Positions 44,001-55,264 of a stretch of 64,000 nucleotides of DNA are shown piece by piece (positions within the stretch are counted from its first letter, which is position 1; every line of letters begins with the position of its first letter). The position numbers were made by a program, and so were the translations under genes. The stretch lies in assembly GCA_010094025.1 (NCBI GenBank), contig ML991822.1, positions 161,984-225,983 of the forward strand, given 5' to 3'. This stretch comes from Viridothelium virens. Lineage: Eukaryota > Ascomycota > Dothideomycetes > Trypetheliales > Trypetheliaceae. The notes under the pieces were generated by a model that worked only from the letters and a program-made list of their open reading frames with translations, was not told where the DNA came from and made no database searches.

Positions 44001-45851
44001 CGCGCGCCGACCCAAGAAACTGTCAGCATCGGTACGGGAGATCGTCCCGCCAAAGATCGCGAAGCCACAGAAGGACCAAGACCCTTTACATGCATGTGCC
44101 GCTGCAAGCCTCTCTACCTGACGTTCGGAAACTTTCCTGCAGGCAACGCATCTCGCGGATCTCAAACATCTGTGACCTGAACGCCACAATGTGAGATCCT
44201 TTGCAATTGGCGTCATTGGGAGCGCGGAGCTTTGCTTGACGATTGGAGAGACTTTCTCGACAAGGGCCTCACGATTTCTAGGCCCCTATCAACGTCGCAG
44301 AGATCATACCGGATTGGGTTTGCCATGGCGGATCAAGGACTTGAAAGAGGTAGAGAGCTTTACTTTGATTCAACTGCCGCCCGATAGTCTTCTTCTACCC
44401 AACTTCAGGCACCATGTGACGGCGTGCGGGTACGTATAAAACTTGACATTCGTTCAGCTTGAAGTGCCAAAGATATGCATCATACTCCTTTGGACTTCAA
44501 TTCTGACTGTTGGTGAAACCAACTCCGATCCTTGTAGCTTCCGACGACTGGGTTCTTCAAGGGCATTTGAGTTTGGGTGGGATCCGATCCAAGGGTTTGA
44601 TAAGACTATCAAAGGCTGCTGCCGACTCTGGGCTAACGGAGTAGGAATAACCTGACCGACCGTAGTCCGATCCTTTACCTCGTGCGGGTTTAGGCAAGAC
44701 TGAGTTGACGAAAAATTCCATTCGAGATAGCATTCGAGTTCCGGCTCTGAAGAGGGCACACAGCGTATCAGTGCTACGGCAGCCAATCGAGATTCCTCGA
44801 AGTAAGCTTGTTTCCACGTCAATTGCGTTGTCAATAATTTGGCTTCCCCTAATTGATCCGATTAGTATTGTCGCAAACTTGAAAACTTAATTTTGGACGA
44901 AGTAAGTTGGTCTTTCTCTTATCTGAATTTTGCATTCTCGCCAGCACAGGCCATGCAGTGTGCAAATTTTTGAGCCGCAGCACGTTGTGAAACAATGGGT
45001 TCCAATAGAGGGAGCCAGGCACCAAATTTTCGCGTTACCTTCATGCGACGGCCCGGCCGATCTCCACACATAACTTGCATTACCGGCTCGCTTGTCTGCC
45101 ACTCCCGAGTTGTCAAAAACCCAACAGCTCGTCTCGTACGACAAGGAAGACACTGGCCAGAACCTGGATCGACTCTATCAGGGGCTACAGGCGGCTTCGA
45201 CTAGTAGGCCCTTGCGTCAGATCTACCCGCCGAGCGAATTCAAAATGAGCAAGCATGTTCATAATCTGAAACGTAAAATTTGCAGTGTGATGTTCGCAAA
45301 GCATCCAGTTGCAGGTATCTACGCTTGGACGGTACCAGCTCTTCGCTGTAGATTTTGATGCCGACATGCAGTATTTGGACCCTGCCATGAGCTAGGAATG
45401 CCGGCCATTCTGAGAAAGACGTCAGGGATATGACATAAAAGACATTCGATGGTTTCTATACTTCGCAATTACGTTGGCTCGGGACTTGGCTGTTTCGGGG
45501 CATTTGGGAAGCCAGAAATCCTTTCCTCCCATCGAGCTCATTCCTGGATTGATATCGAAAGTCTGCGTCTTCAGATGGTGATGCCGCTAACGAGATATTT
45601 TTTTCCAGAGTTGCCAATCTACAGTTGGCAGATACCAAGAGGCAGAAGAAGTCGCCAAGAGGTTCAAAGTTCCACTATTTCGCAACGCAGAGGAACCACT
45701 TCCCAATCGCGGCAGTAAGTATCTACGGCTTCGCAGAACCGGCTTGGCCTTTACTACGATTGTTGCGACTATCAGAGCAAGGAAGCTCTTTCAGGTTCGT
45801 CTGTACGCCCTGGGACCTTAAACGAGATTTCGCAGGACTTACAGGCTGTAT
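41091..45851. other. Long gene-poor stretch
   Basis: 4.8 kb with no open frame over about 130 codons and no recognisable domain on either strand. I see no long repeat inside it. It could hold non-coding RNAs, relics too decayed to read, or upstream exons of the velvet-like gene at its right end. Confidence 0.5.
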
Positions 45852-46439
45852 ATGCAACCAGCTCACGAGTTATTGAGCCGGGAATTGTGTCGCATTCATT
45901 CCAGCACAACGTATCATTCGCCTCAGAAGGCACGTGGTAGATTTCCTAATAGTGCTCAAAGCAGACAGATTGCTTCCAACCATCAACCGACTCGTCTTGC
46001 GACCGGCGGCGATTCGAACAGGCAGACAATGTATTCCATGACCATGGCAACGCAGCCTCCACCCCTGGTCCGAATCGGGTGCTACCTGTATCCTGCATGC
46101 TCTGTTCGGGTCAGGTACAGATACGGATACGACGGGTCTTATGACGACGTTAGTCGCCTTGTGGCCGTTGCAACGCTCGTTACTGCGAGTAGTACTGGCC
46201 AAGGGACTGCAGTCGCATCAGGCATCCTTCGAGGAAGGCTCGTTGATTCCGTTCATTTGACGAGTGAAGATGGAAGTGAGAATGATGACCAAGTGATCGG
46301 CCTAGCGTCTTTCCCGGGTGTTGCCATTCAGCAATCAGGCAATTATCGCATTCGAATTACACTTGTCCGGATGCCTGTTCCTGGTGAACAGCCAGTAAAC
46401 CTTTTAGCGGCTTATAGCAACGTTGTCTCCGTCTTTTGA
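45852..46439 (+). CDS. Divergent velvet-domain protein
   Basis: A 195-residue frame from a true ATG; upstream exons cannot be excluded. Residues about 37-195 follow the velvet pattern: a QPTRLATGGDSNRQ segment (like QPxRARxxG..DRR), PPPLVRIGCYLYP (PPPIVQL), SRLVAVATLVTASS, and GILRGRLVDSVHLTSEDGS. Next comes FPGVAIQQSGNYRIRITLVRM (the FPDLSVRxxGxYRLRFxLxE core), ending with LLAAYSNVVSVF (xSDPFxVY). Velvet factors (VeA, VelB, VosA, VelC) are NF-kappaB-like DNA-binding regulators of development and secondary metabolism. This one is short, has few of the usual Arg and Cys residues in the first loop, and ends right after the domain. It may be an accessory paralogue. Confidence 0.6.
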   Translation: MQPAHELLSRELCRIHSSTTYHSPQKARGRFPNSAQSRQIASNHQPTRLATGGDSNRQTMYSMTMATQPPPLVRIGCYLYPACSVRVRYRYGYDGSYDDVSRLVAVATLVTASSTGQGTAVASGILRGRLVDSVHLTSEDGSENDDQVIGLASFPGVAIQQSGNYRIRITLVRMPVPGEQPVNLLAAYSNVVSVF

Positions 46440-47719
46440 TTTGTCTTAATGTAAGTTATCTTCCCACATACAATCAATATTAGTGCTTTAACCTCCAGGA
46501 TAGCATGGACAGCTAGCCAACCTAGGCTCAACGAACATAGAGCTTTCGTTCATCGATGCGGGCCGGCATTCTCAAGTTCTTTTTTCTAACATCGAATGAC
46601 AGTGGGAGTAATGGAAAGGCGTTACGGAGGGACAGCACGAAATGGAAGCAACAGTTATGTGCGTTCGGCAAGGTAGAGGTTCCACATACCTAGTGCTCAA
46701 CGTTGGGACATTATCAGTCAATGGCACTTCGCAAAGAGACTCCTAGGTCATCGCCTGACTATTTCACTGACTAGTGAAATGGAAAGGATGCAAACGTTGC
46801 TTCTGAATGTCACAAATCAAGAAATGTGAAATCGCTATTAGCGCCGTTGAATCGTCAACGGTGGAACGGTGAATCGTTGTCCCGATCCTGAGACGCGTCG
46901 CGTCCAATGAGGCACGCGTCTTCACCAACGCGTCTTCCTTTATCGTATTAGCGAGTCTGCCCACATCCATCAGAAGGGTCTTTCGAAAATTTGAATCCCG
47001 CACAGTGCCTGAACTTGAGCTTTTATGGGGCGGAGAGACCGAAAAATTAACGATATCCTTGACGCTTCTGTACAGACTAAAGCGATGCGCTACCTTAAGT
47101 TTTGCGCATGGGAGCCAGTAGGGAATGGTGGGGATGGGACGTAACGTGGAGGAGTGTCGTGCAAGTTTCGCTGACGCTTTCGACTTGTTTAGTTTCTGTC
47201 CTTGTCTGCAGTCTGGCGTGAGTGGTGGAGAACGCTTACTCACAAACAAGAAAATGGTCAAAGAACAGGTCACACCGCAACAAAGAGGAAGCGTAAAACT
47301 TGACGCCTGCACAAAGGAAATGACCATTACAAAATTTCAGACATTTTATGAAGCCTGACGATTGTAGATTACATAACGCTGTGCCATAAGACGGCTCTAA
47401 CAATGAATGCTCAATTTTTGTCAGCCTTCATTAAGCATTGGTCGTGACCAGGCTGGTCACTGGGGGAGGTGTGTCGAGCAGTCCTCAATACCATTACAGG
47501 GATAGCTCCTAATGCGAAGGATGAACTAAGCATATGACAACGACTATGTCTGACTAGGGGTGGTTCAGGGTAATAGTAAAGCTAGCTTTTCTTGCCTCTA
47601 CATGGCACCACTATGTCGTACGTGAATTTGGGCGATACCCCGTAGGCTGACAAACCCTCACTAGAGTTCACCCTATAGTCATTAGACAGAATATAAAACT
47701 TTTGATCCAGGCATGCTTG
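46440..47719. other. Intergenic, no supported gene
   Basis: 1.3 kb. A 187-codon minus-strand frame (46764-47327) begins with a hydrophobic stretch, but its start is ambiguous and it shows no family. I see no repeat. Confidence 0.45.
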
Positions 47720-49159
47720 ATGCGTCATGAACATTTCTCTCCAATATTCTATTACAGCATGGATTCAGAAACGACTAGGTTGGAGGTTTTCCCTACACAC
47801 TTTCAACATACGATTATGCCCATCGTGTGCCTTATCACCTACAGTTGCGGACACTATAGCCAACGACGCACCGAGCGAACAGATCGTAGATTCGGGTCGT
47901 CGTTGGATGATGACTTATTTCCGATCGATGAGATTGAATCTCGTAACGAACCCTGTGGACTAGAGGCGTGTGCTGACATGAACAGAGATAAGCTTCGCAT
48001 GGCCCTGACCCAATTCATAAATCACGCATTTGACGTGTTGACGAATCTGGAGAACAAGCACCAAGATCTGGGCCATCGTTTCTACCTCATTCGTGAGCCG
48101 ACATTGTTGAATGCTGCTCAAAATCCACGGAGCGATCCATGGGACGAATTACTGCCAATGGCGGAAGCGGCTTTTGATACGAGGTTGTTCGCCGAGAGGA
48201 GACCGCCGCGCAGTTTTGTGCAGATGATGATCGATGAGACTGAGCAAGTATTGTTGCAGTCAAGGGAAACTCGCAATCAAGACATTTCTGCTGCACTAAG
48301 CCAGTTGAATAAGGGTCGGTGTCTGCTCTGCGCTCTGACCTGCGATCTCAATACAATTGAGCAAGCCGTTGGATGGTTAGAAAACGAACAGCGTGTTCGA
48401 GAAGAGAACGGATGGTTGGAGAACGAGACGACTACAGAGCAGATCACTCACATGCAACGCGCCAAAGACTGGATTCTCACCCTTCCAGAGACCCGGCGAG
48501 CTATGACAAATGGGACCATGAGGAGTACAAGCGCAGTTTTGACAGCGTTTCAGCCCGATCGCTTTCTGGAGCCAAGTGAGAGACGTCCCGACCATCCGTT
48601 ACGGGAAGAAAAGGATGGCGATGAGTTCCTCCCTAGCCTGGCTTGGAACAACTCGTCTCGACTTATATCCCTGCTTCGAGTTAGTCATGCTCCGCCTGGT
48701 ACACACGAAACAGAAGAGCCGTCCATTGACTCACCAAACTTTGACCCGGATCTCACAGCGGTACCTTCAGGATTCGGCGGGAGATCAGGTTCAGAAGATG
48801 CTATGGTGCGCGAGGCAGAGCGCCAGATCGTGCTTGACCCTACGGAAACTGATGGGACTTTCACCGAAGAAGAGACAGTTCATTCTCACAGTTCACAGTA
48901 CGCGGATATCCATCCCGTAGAGAACGCTAATCATGAGAGCGTTGCTCAGGATGTTACTGACACGTCACAGGCAGAGGCGATTTTACTTCGCGCTGATCGG
49001 ATTCTCGACCAATATGAAATCGAGGCCAGGCTTCGATGGGCTACCGCCACGGAGGAAATGTCAAATTTTATCGCAAGGTCCCGTACCAACCTGAGTTTGC
49101 CAGTCTCTGACACTGCCCCCTTCGATGATCTTGGAAATGCCAGGCGTCGATCTTGGTGA
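47720..49159 (+). CDS. Hypothetical protein with N-terminal Cys-His motif
   Basis: An open frame of 479 residues from the ATG at 47720; starts at 47759 (MDSETTRL) or 47816 (MPIVCLITYSCGHYSQ) are equally possible. The N-terminal VCLITYSCGH motif, with later CGLEAC and CLLCALTC pairs, resembles the small Cys/His proteins common in filamentous fungi and may bind zinc. The middle (about 85-260) is predicted helical, and the C-terminal half is acidic and Ser/Thr/Glu-rich with no domain. It is likely a lineage-restricted intracellular protein of unknown role. The frame is intact. Confidence 0.55.
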   Translation: MRHEHFSPIFYYSMDSETTRLEVFPTHFQHTIMPIVCLITYSCGHYSQRRTERTDRRFGSSLDDDLFPIDEIESRNEPCGLEACADMNRDKLRMALTQFINHAFDVLTNLENKHQDLGHRFYLIREPTLLNAAQNPRSDPWDELLPMAEAAFDTRLFAERRPPRSFVQMMIDETEQVLLQSRETRNQDISAALSQLNKGRCLLCALTCDLNTIEQAVGWLENEQRVREENGWLENETTTEQITHMQRAKDWILTLPETRRAMTNGTMRSTSAVLTAFQPDRFLEPSERRPDHPLREEKDGDEFLPSLAWNNSSRLISLLRVSHAPPGTHETEEPSIDSPNFDPDLTAVPSGFGGRSGSEDAMVREAERQIVLDPTETDGTFTEEETVHSHSSQYADIHPVENANHESVAQDVTDTSQAEAILLRADRILDQYEIEARLRWATATEEMSNFIARSRTNLSLPVSDTAPFDDLGNARRRSW

Positions 49160-50970
49160 AGTACCTCAGCATCAACTTGATCGGTGTGGTAGCTCGGACT
49201 TGTGAAGTTATCTAGAGAATATTGCGATCAGGAGGCGGGATTTTATGAAGAATCGGTGAAGTGCTGTATGGGAAGAACTCATGATGAAAGGGTGATCTGC
49301 AACAAGGACAACAGATCAGTAGGCGTTTAGGGGATCACAGAAGACTCCAAGGCTAGTAGAACTAGCGCAACACATAGATAACGAGATTATTTCCTCTCTC
49401 CTTTACCGTTTCAGTCTTATTGCGAGAAATTCTATGTGAGAGTGGCATGATTTTGATATCCACGCACAAACATTGACCAAAACGATCCACGTGCAGCTTC
49501 GTAGCGGATTTGTAAGTGCACAAGGTCTCGTTACCGTTTCAGCAATATGCTGAGCCGGAAAGACTTCATTACCGTAGATTGAGGATGGTAGCAAGGCAAG
49601 ACAAGAAAAAGAGTACGAGAACTGTGCGCAGAAAGAGTATGCGTGGGTTGTGCAGACCTATATGTATAATCCAAGCACTTTTCCCATTACTTACCATCAG
49701 GCCATGGCCTGGTGATAAAGGCCTGGGAGCTAAACAGCTCCCTGTTTGTCGACCGCTTGGGTCGGGCCCGACGGGTTCCGGCTCAAAGTCGACAAACAAA
49801 GCTGTTTGATAGGGTGGGTTTCGTAGTGAGTAGACACGGTCGGCTGGTCCGCCGTGTCTACGAGGAACTACGAAGCCTACCCGAAGTTTTGCTCCTTTCA
49901 AAACTGGTCGAATTTTTTTTCTTCTCCTCTGTGTCTTCAATAGACACAATGTGAACGCTCGCGGCAGCTCCGGCTGTTGATAGGAAGACTCGTTGGGGGC
50001 AGGCGTGAAGAACGTGCGGCTCGAGTACCGGTAGGAGCTCGCTCGCTACCACACCACGGGGAACTCTGATTTTGAACTACGCAGCTCAGTTCGACATTTG
50101 GTACGGGGTTCGACTCGCGCTCTTGCCAGTTTCTTTTTCTTTTTTTGCCAGCAGCTATTCTGTAGCAACTGCCAGGCAGACCATTCCGTCTTTAACCCTT
50201 ACAACGAACGCAACGATAAAGAATCAGACAACCACCTCGAGTATCTTTCTGGAACCAATATTGGAGATATTTTTTACAAAAGACACATACCTGTATATAT
50301 CTAGCCGGTGTTCGAGGAAGGTATGTTGAAAAAGAAGGAGGACTTTGGAACTATTGAAGAAAACTCGGTGCCGCTTGCTACATTAGAACATCTAAAGTGG
50401 CCCACGAAATGTCAAAAGCCACGATATGCAGAGAAAAATATTGCCCAAAGCTGGTTGAGCGTTCTTGATTAAGAAGCATTGGAAGCGAAAGTCTTGCTCA
50501 AAGTTGAGGGGTGGGGTTCGGGGAGGAGTCGTCTTATGTGCTGCCCTGGCCCTGGCCTTACTAAGTATCGTAGGCCACTAAAGTAAGGAGTGAACTCCGA
50601 TTGGCTTATGCGACTACCGTCACACGACATACGTCCTAAGCCTGCATGTACGAAACGGAGTACTTAGCTGCGTCCCTCTCTACTAAGCTTCCATCTGACC
50701 TTGTCTGCCCTGACACGCTCTCTCTACGAAGTTCACGACCTGCCACGACTCTCTTAGTTTCTTACAAAGCTTGAATCCAAGGACCCCAGCGTCAGCTCCC
50801 TTTGTTTCTTCCTGCGTACAGCTACCTTGAAACAAGCCGAGACCTCCACTGTTCCGGCCTTCAATTCTTGACTTCAATACCAGTATTCAGTACCAACCCC
50901 ATCCTTTTCACCACCCTGCTAGGTTTTCCGACTCCTCCTACCATTCTTCCTTCATCTGTCTTCCGCACAA
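49160..50970. other. Intergenic with inverted-repeat array
   Basis: 1.8 kb without a gene. It contains a run of perfect inverted repeats (49698-49948, separate entry). The right end has C/T-rich sequence leading into the WD40 gene. Confidence 0.55.
49698..49948. repeat. Array of four to five inverted repeats (foldback element or structured RNA candidate)
   Basis: In order: a 14 bp perfect palindrome, 49698-49711. A two-part stem pairs 49732-49739 with 49800-49807 and 49743-49753 with 49788-49798, enclosing the perfect palindrome 49761-49772. A second two-part stem pairs 49812-49827 with 49867-49882 (two G-T pairs) and perfectly pairs 49831-49839 with 49852-49860. A last hairpin lies at 49930-49948 (7 bp arms). 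An A- or T-rich tract flanks the last two. No open frame is involved. It may be a short foldback transposon, a MITE-like remnant or an RNA gene. Confidence 0.7.
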
Positions 50971-52145
50971 ATGGCAAATGGTAAGCATCACCCACCACCC
51001 CTCCCCTCCCTTCCCCCTACTAACCCTCTTCCCCCAACAGACTCAGCCATCGCGCTCCCCCCCAAAGCCGTCCCCCTCACCTGCCACGGCCACTCGCGCC
51101 CAGTACCACACCTCTCCTTCTCGTCCCTCGACCCCACCTCCCCAACTCCCCAATACTACCTCATCTCCGCCTGCAAAGACAACAACCCAATGCTGCGCGA
51201 CGGCGTAACCGGCGACTGGATCGGCACCTTCATCGGCCACAAAGGCGCAGTCTGGCAAGCCCGCCTGTCGGCGGATGCCTCCCTCGCCGTCACCGGCTCC
51301 GCCGACTTCAGCGCCCGCGTCTGGGATACTAGCACGGGCGAGGCGCTCGCCACCCTCGGCGAGGCGCATATCTGTCGCGCAGTCGCGTTTCCGGGACTGC
51401 AGGAACGGCCGAGGGTGGTGGCGACGGCGGGGGCGGAGAAACGGTTGAGGATCTGGGATGTGGAGAGGCTGGGGCAGGGCGGTGGGGGTGCGGGTGGTGG
51501 TGGTGGTGGAGGAGATGCGTCGGGAGGGGGCTTGGCGAATGGGGTGGCGGCGCAGGGGGTGGATGATGTTGCGAATTATGAGATTGGGCAGGGAGTGCAT
51601 CAGGGGACGGTGAAGAGTATTGTCTGGGGCGCGGATCCGAATGTGCTGACGACGGCGGCGGATGATAAGAAGATAAGATGGTGGGATTTGAGGTCGAAAA
51701 CGCCGGTTGCCGAGTATGGTGTTGATGGGCTCATCGGGTCGTGCGAATTGAATGGGACCGGTGGTGTTTTGAGTGTGGCTGCTGGAAAAGGGATCTATTT
51801 CTTCGATGGGACCCAACCAGGGTCGTTGCTCAAAAAGATGGATATGAAATATGAAGTGGCGAGTGCGGCTGTCAATATGGAGCAGCGACGCTTTGTGACT
51901 GGAAGCACGGGAGATACTTGGGTGAGGGTGCATGACTTGGACACTGGTGCTGAAATCGGTAAGTCCATCGTTTCATCACAGAGGTAAAGTTGTTAATTGC
52001 CGCTACAGAAACGGGAAAAGGCCATCACGGTCCTGTCTGGTCCGTAGCATTCTCTCCCGATGGCAAACTGTATGCCACCGGAAGCGAAGACGGCACTATC
52101 AAACTATGGAAGTTTACTACGGGGCCCTATGGTCTGTGGAGATGA
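50971..52145 (+). CDS. WD40-repeat protein, STRAP/Unrip-like
   Basis: Exons 50971-50980, 51041-51958 and 52009-52145 encode 354 residues beginning [23 protein letters not shown]40 blades are visible: [20 protein letters not shown], a [31 protein letters not shown] blade, then [21 protein letters not shown] and a last blade with [23 protein letters not shown]. The order, and the [26 protein letters not shown] segment, match serine/threonine kinase receptor-associated protein (STRAP/Unrip), a partner of the SMN complex and of translation regulators in animals. A Gly-rich insert (about 154-180) lies between blades 3 and 4. Exon 1 carries only ten coding bases; the phase-1 splice creates Asp4. 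Introns are 60 and 50 nt. Confidence 0.88.
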
Positions 52146-52569
52146 CCGGCATATCTGGAAGAACAGTAACTTCACAGGGCCAGACGCTTAGCCGCCGGCA
52201 CACGACTCAGGCATGTACGAAGCAGCGATGAATGATCCCGCTGCAAAGTACCAGAAATCCGCCAGAAACCTCTGAGGGTACGAATCAAACAAAAAGGGTA
52301 GAACTGGGGTTGAGCCACATTGTCACCTCCGTAGCATCGAAGCTTTCGGGCTTGACAAATTGCCTGCCAAATCAGCAATATAAGGGATTCGCTTCTCATG
52401 GTGGAGGAGAAGATCCTTTCATAGTTTGCTCAGTGTATTCTAGTAGAAAGCTATTCATCAAGACCAGACCACAGGGAGACATGTACCCTCAAGTGGTAGT
52501 CTAGTTTCAGCAAAGAACTGTCCACGGCGAAGCTATGCTAGCTCCGCTGACAACTTGCATCCGCGCATT
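52146..52569. other. Convergent intergenic region
   Basis: About 420 bases between two stop codons facing each other, presumably two 3' UTRs. No gene seen. Confidence 0.5.
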
Positions 52570-54032
52570 TCATTCAATCATGTCAATGTCATCGTCTCCT
52601 CCCGGCATGATCGTGCCCATCGCCGCTGGATCTCCACTGCTAGCATCGCCAAACTCCGCTGTAGTGGCAAAGGAGTTCTGGTTCTGCGCCCCGCTCTGCC
52701 CTCCATCATCTGCTTCCCAGTAATTGTCCATTTCTGCATCAAGTTCCTCTTGTGTCTTCCTTGGTCTTCCTTGCACGAGCTGGTGTCCCTCTTCGGCCCT
52801 CCTCGGTCTGGGTTCGCGCCTAGTTCCAGGTCTGCGCCCACCATCCCTTGGAGTTCCTCGGCGACGGATTGGACTACGACCACCACTGCGCTGACCTGGA
52901 ACATATCGATCGATACCCTCCGGAGCTGGCCTGCTGACATCGCTGCGGCGGATGGGGCTTGCACTGCGTCCTCGGCGTCGGCGAGAGTCAGGCACACTGA
53001 TACGGTCGGCAAGGCTACGGTTAGGCGGTTCGGCAGTGTCGAAGGGATTGCGGGAAGGACCGGTAGGAGCAGATGGTACCATTGTAACGCGAATGGGTTG
53101 GCGATACGCGTTGGCACCATCAAACTCATGAAGCGCAAGGCGAGCATCGCGAACATCAAAGTATGTAACGTATGCAATGCCTTCGCTGCGGTCCTGGCGG
53201 TCGTAAATGAGACGGACAGACTGCACCTCACCAATGCCAGCACAAAGCTCCTATCGTCGTGTTAGAAAATTCAGCTCGAAAACACGGTGTCTTGATCAAA
53301 CAGACCCTCAGTTCTTCTTCAGTAACTTCGTAGTGGAGATTTTCGAATTTGAGTTTCGCGCCTTGATTAGGGGGATTGCTGTTGTCGTTAGTAGAAGCAC
53401 ATGATTAGGCGAGAAATGACACGCACCGTCCTTGATCTGAGGTGTAGCGATCGGGGCGTCCTCGTCGACGGCTAATGGCCACATCGTCGTCCGTGTATTT
53501 GTCGTGAAGCCACTCACTAGTCAAGATCAGTAAAACACTTTGCAAAAGCCTACAAATACATCTGCCCATACCTATCGAGGCTCCTAGGTTCTTCTCTCTG
53601 ACTCGACTGTCGATGAGAAAAGAAGGTTACATGTTAGCAAAATTCCTGTAGAAATCAATCCGCCTCCAGCGTCCTCGGATGTTCGCTTCGTACGGTGTAC
53701 GAAGTTGGCCCGTTATACGGTGATGTACATCGCCGTGCGGTTGTAGACGCTCAAGAGGAAGAAGGTCACGAAGGAGGAGGAGGAGAAACCTGAGGCTTTC
53801 AGAGGCGTCGCCTTCATGACCAGAGCGGTTATGTCTATTGGGTAGAGCCTTTACGTACCTTTTTGATACCGTCACGAGGAAAATTGCTGGCTCGATTGGG
53901 CCTGCGACCTCCTCTACCACTCGCACCGCCCCCACCACGACGCTGCAGAGGCTATCAGCAAGTAAATAAGAGTCGTGAGGGAAGAATACTTACCGGTCGG
54001 TCCGCAATAATCTCGTCCAGAGCTCGGTCCAT
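52570..54032 (-). CDS. mRNA export adaptor of the Yra1/Mlo3/ALYREF family (REF, RRM protein)
   Basis: Six exons, 53994-54032, 53859-53942, 53572-53606, 53427-53516, 53306-53378 and 52570-53250, encode 333 residues. The protein starts with the REF N-terminal motif MDRALDEIIADRP, which in this family contacts Mex67/NXF1 and Sub2. A Gly/Arg-rich box and an EWLHDKYTDDD linker follow. The RRM (about 91-163) has LKFENLHYEV as RNP2-like and GIAYVTYFD as RNP1-like. The C-terminus is Arg/Ser-rich, then acidic. It binds mRNA during transcription and hands it to the export receptor. Introns are 51, 252, 55, 48 and 55 nt; the second is clearly the longest in this window. Every junction keeps the frame and the family sequence, so the model is firm except possibly exon 3. 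Confidence 0.9.
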
Positions 54033-55264
54033 TCTGAACGTTCGCGTTCCGCCACGAGCTTCGCGAAGGGTGAAGCAGAAAGGAGGATAGGGAGGCCACC
54101 GAGATGATGTAACAAGGTGTGGAGCCGGAACGTGGCATCAAAGTGAGGAAGTGAAGAAGTGAATGCAGGGTTGCTAGCAGCTTCGCGGAAAGTGAAGGCG
54201 CGCCGCGAACCGGGGCTTTTGTCTCGAAACTCCGACGTCTCCGTCTCGGAGGTGCTCTCTCACCGCAGTCCCATCACATCTCAACACCATAATCCCGTCA
54301 CACCTCAATGATACAAATGTCATTTGTACGACGATGACCTCGGCTGGAATTTTATGGTTCATCTTCATCATGGCAGACTGTGACTATTTACTCGATCCTC
54401 CACCGAGTTATGGTCACCGCCGGAAATGACCACTTTCGATCACCCTACGAGGTTAGGTATATACCGACTGAATTCCAATCTCGGGCTCAGCTTTAGCACA
54501 GCCATTCATCGGGTCGCTCAGTTCAGGAACTGATTATGGAGATGAGCAATCCTCTGCGGCTAAAGTTCGGCGGTTGTGGGGTGGGGGTGGCACATAGAGA
54601 ACCTCCAGATGGCAAAGATAAGCGAACGCCTCATTCAAGAAGAGTTCAGCTGTCCAAAGAATCTACTGGCTGGGTACAGTCGTTCCGAGGAGACTGCCCA
54701 GCCCATTACGACTGTGTCTAAGGATGCAACGGGGTGTTGAGGAGTGTCTGGGTCACCGAATACACATGCGGGTCTCAGCCAGCATATGACCTTACAAAAA
54801 GACAATCCAAACGATCTGGGCGGTTACAATCGTCTTGAAATTAATGAATGGAACACTTTAGAGTCTGTGATTGGATATTTGGTTCGAGTCACGAAGTTTT
54901 CCAAAGGGTAAATTTGGTTGGTTGGGTGGCCCAGAGACTTTTGAGCACTAGGCATTGTGATGAGGTCGTGTAACCCGCCTTGTTGGCCGGCATGAAGTCA
55001 AATTTGGGAGCCGTCGGACATGAGTCAGCGCTTTCAGCCTCTGCGCTGTATCACAGACTCCGTACTGTTCAGCCTCACAACATACACCTAGTATTGTTAG
55101 GTACCTAACCCCTCTTTTCATGCCGGGCCGATCAAACGTGAGGTAGAGCTCTGAAAGGTGGCTTATGACTTATTGCCTTCTCGACCTGAAATACCTTCGT
55201 CTTCTTGACGTATAGCCTGACGGACTGTTGCTGGGTTGGCGCTCTTGCGTCTGTCTTCCGAAAG
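54033..55264. other. Intergenic, no supported gene
   Basis: 1.2 kb between divergent genes. Only short frames and no repeats. It marks the change from conserved genes to the decaying right-hand segment. Confidence 0.5.

Noticed and set aside
46764-47327. 187-codon minus-strand frame with hydrophobic start
   Set aside because: No family resemblance, no splice support, and internal composition like random sequence.
50020-50125. tRNA-like B-box (GGTTCGACTC) downstream of the hairpin array
   Set aside because: No matching A-box, acceptor stem or cloverleaf could be formed around it.
51043-51933. 296-codon minus-strand frame opposite the WD40 gene
   Set aside because: The plus strand carries recognisable WD40 blades; the antisense frame has only biased composition.
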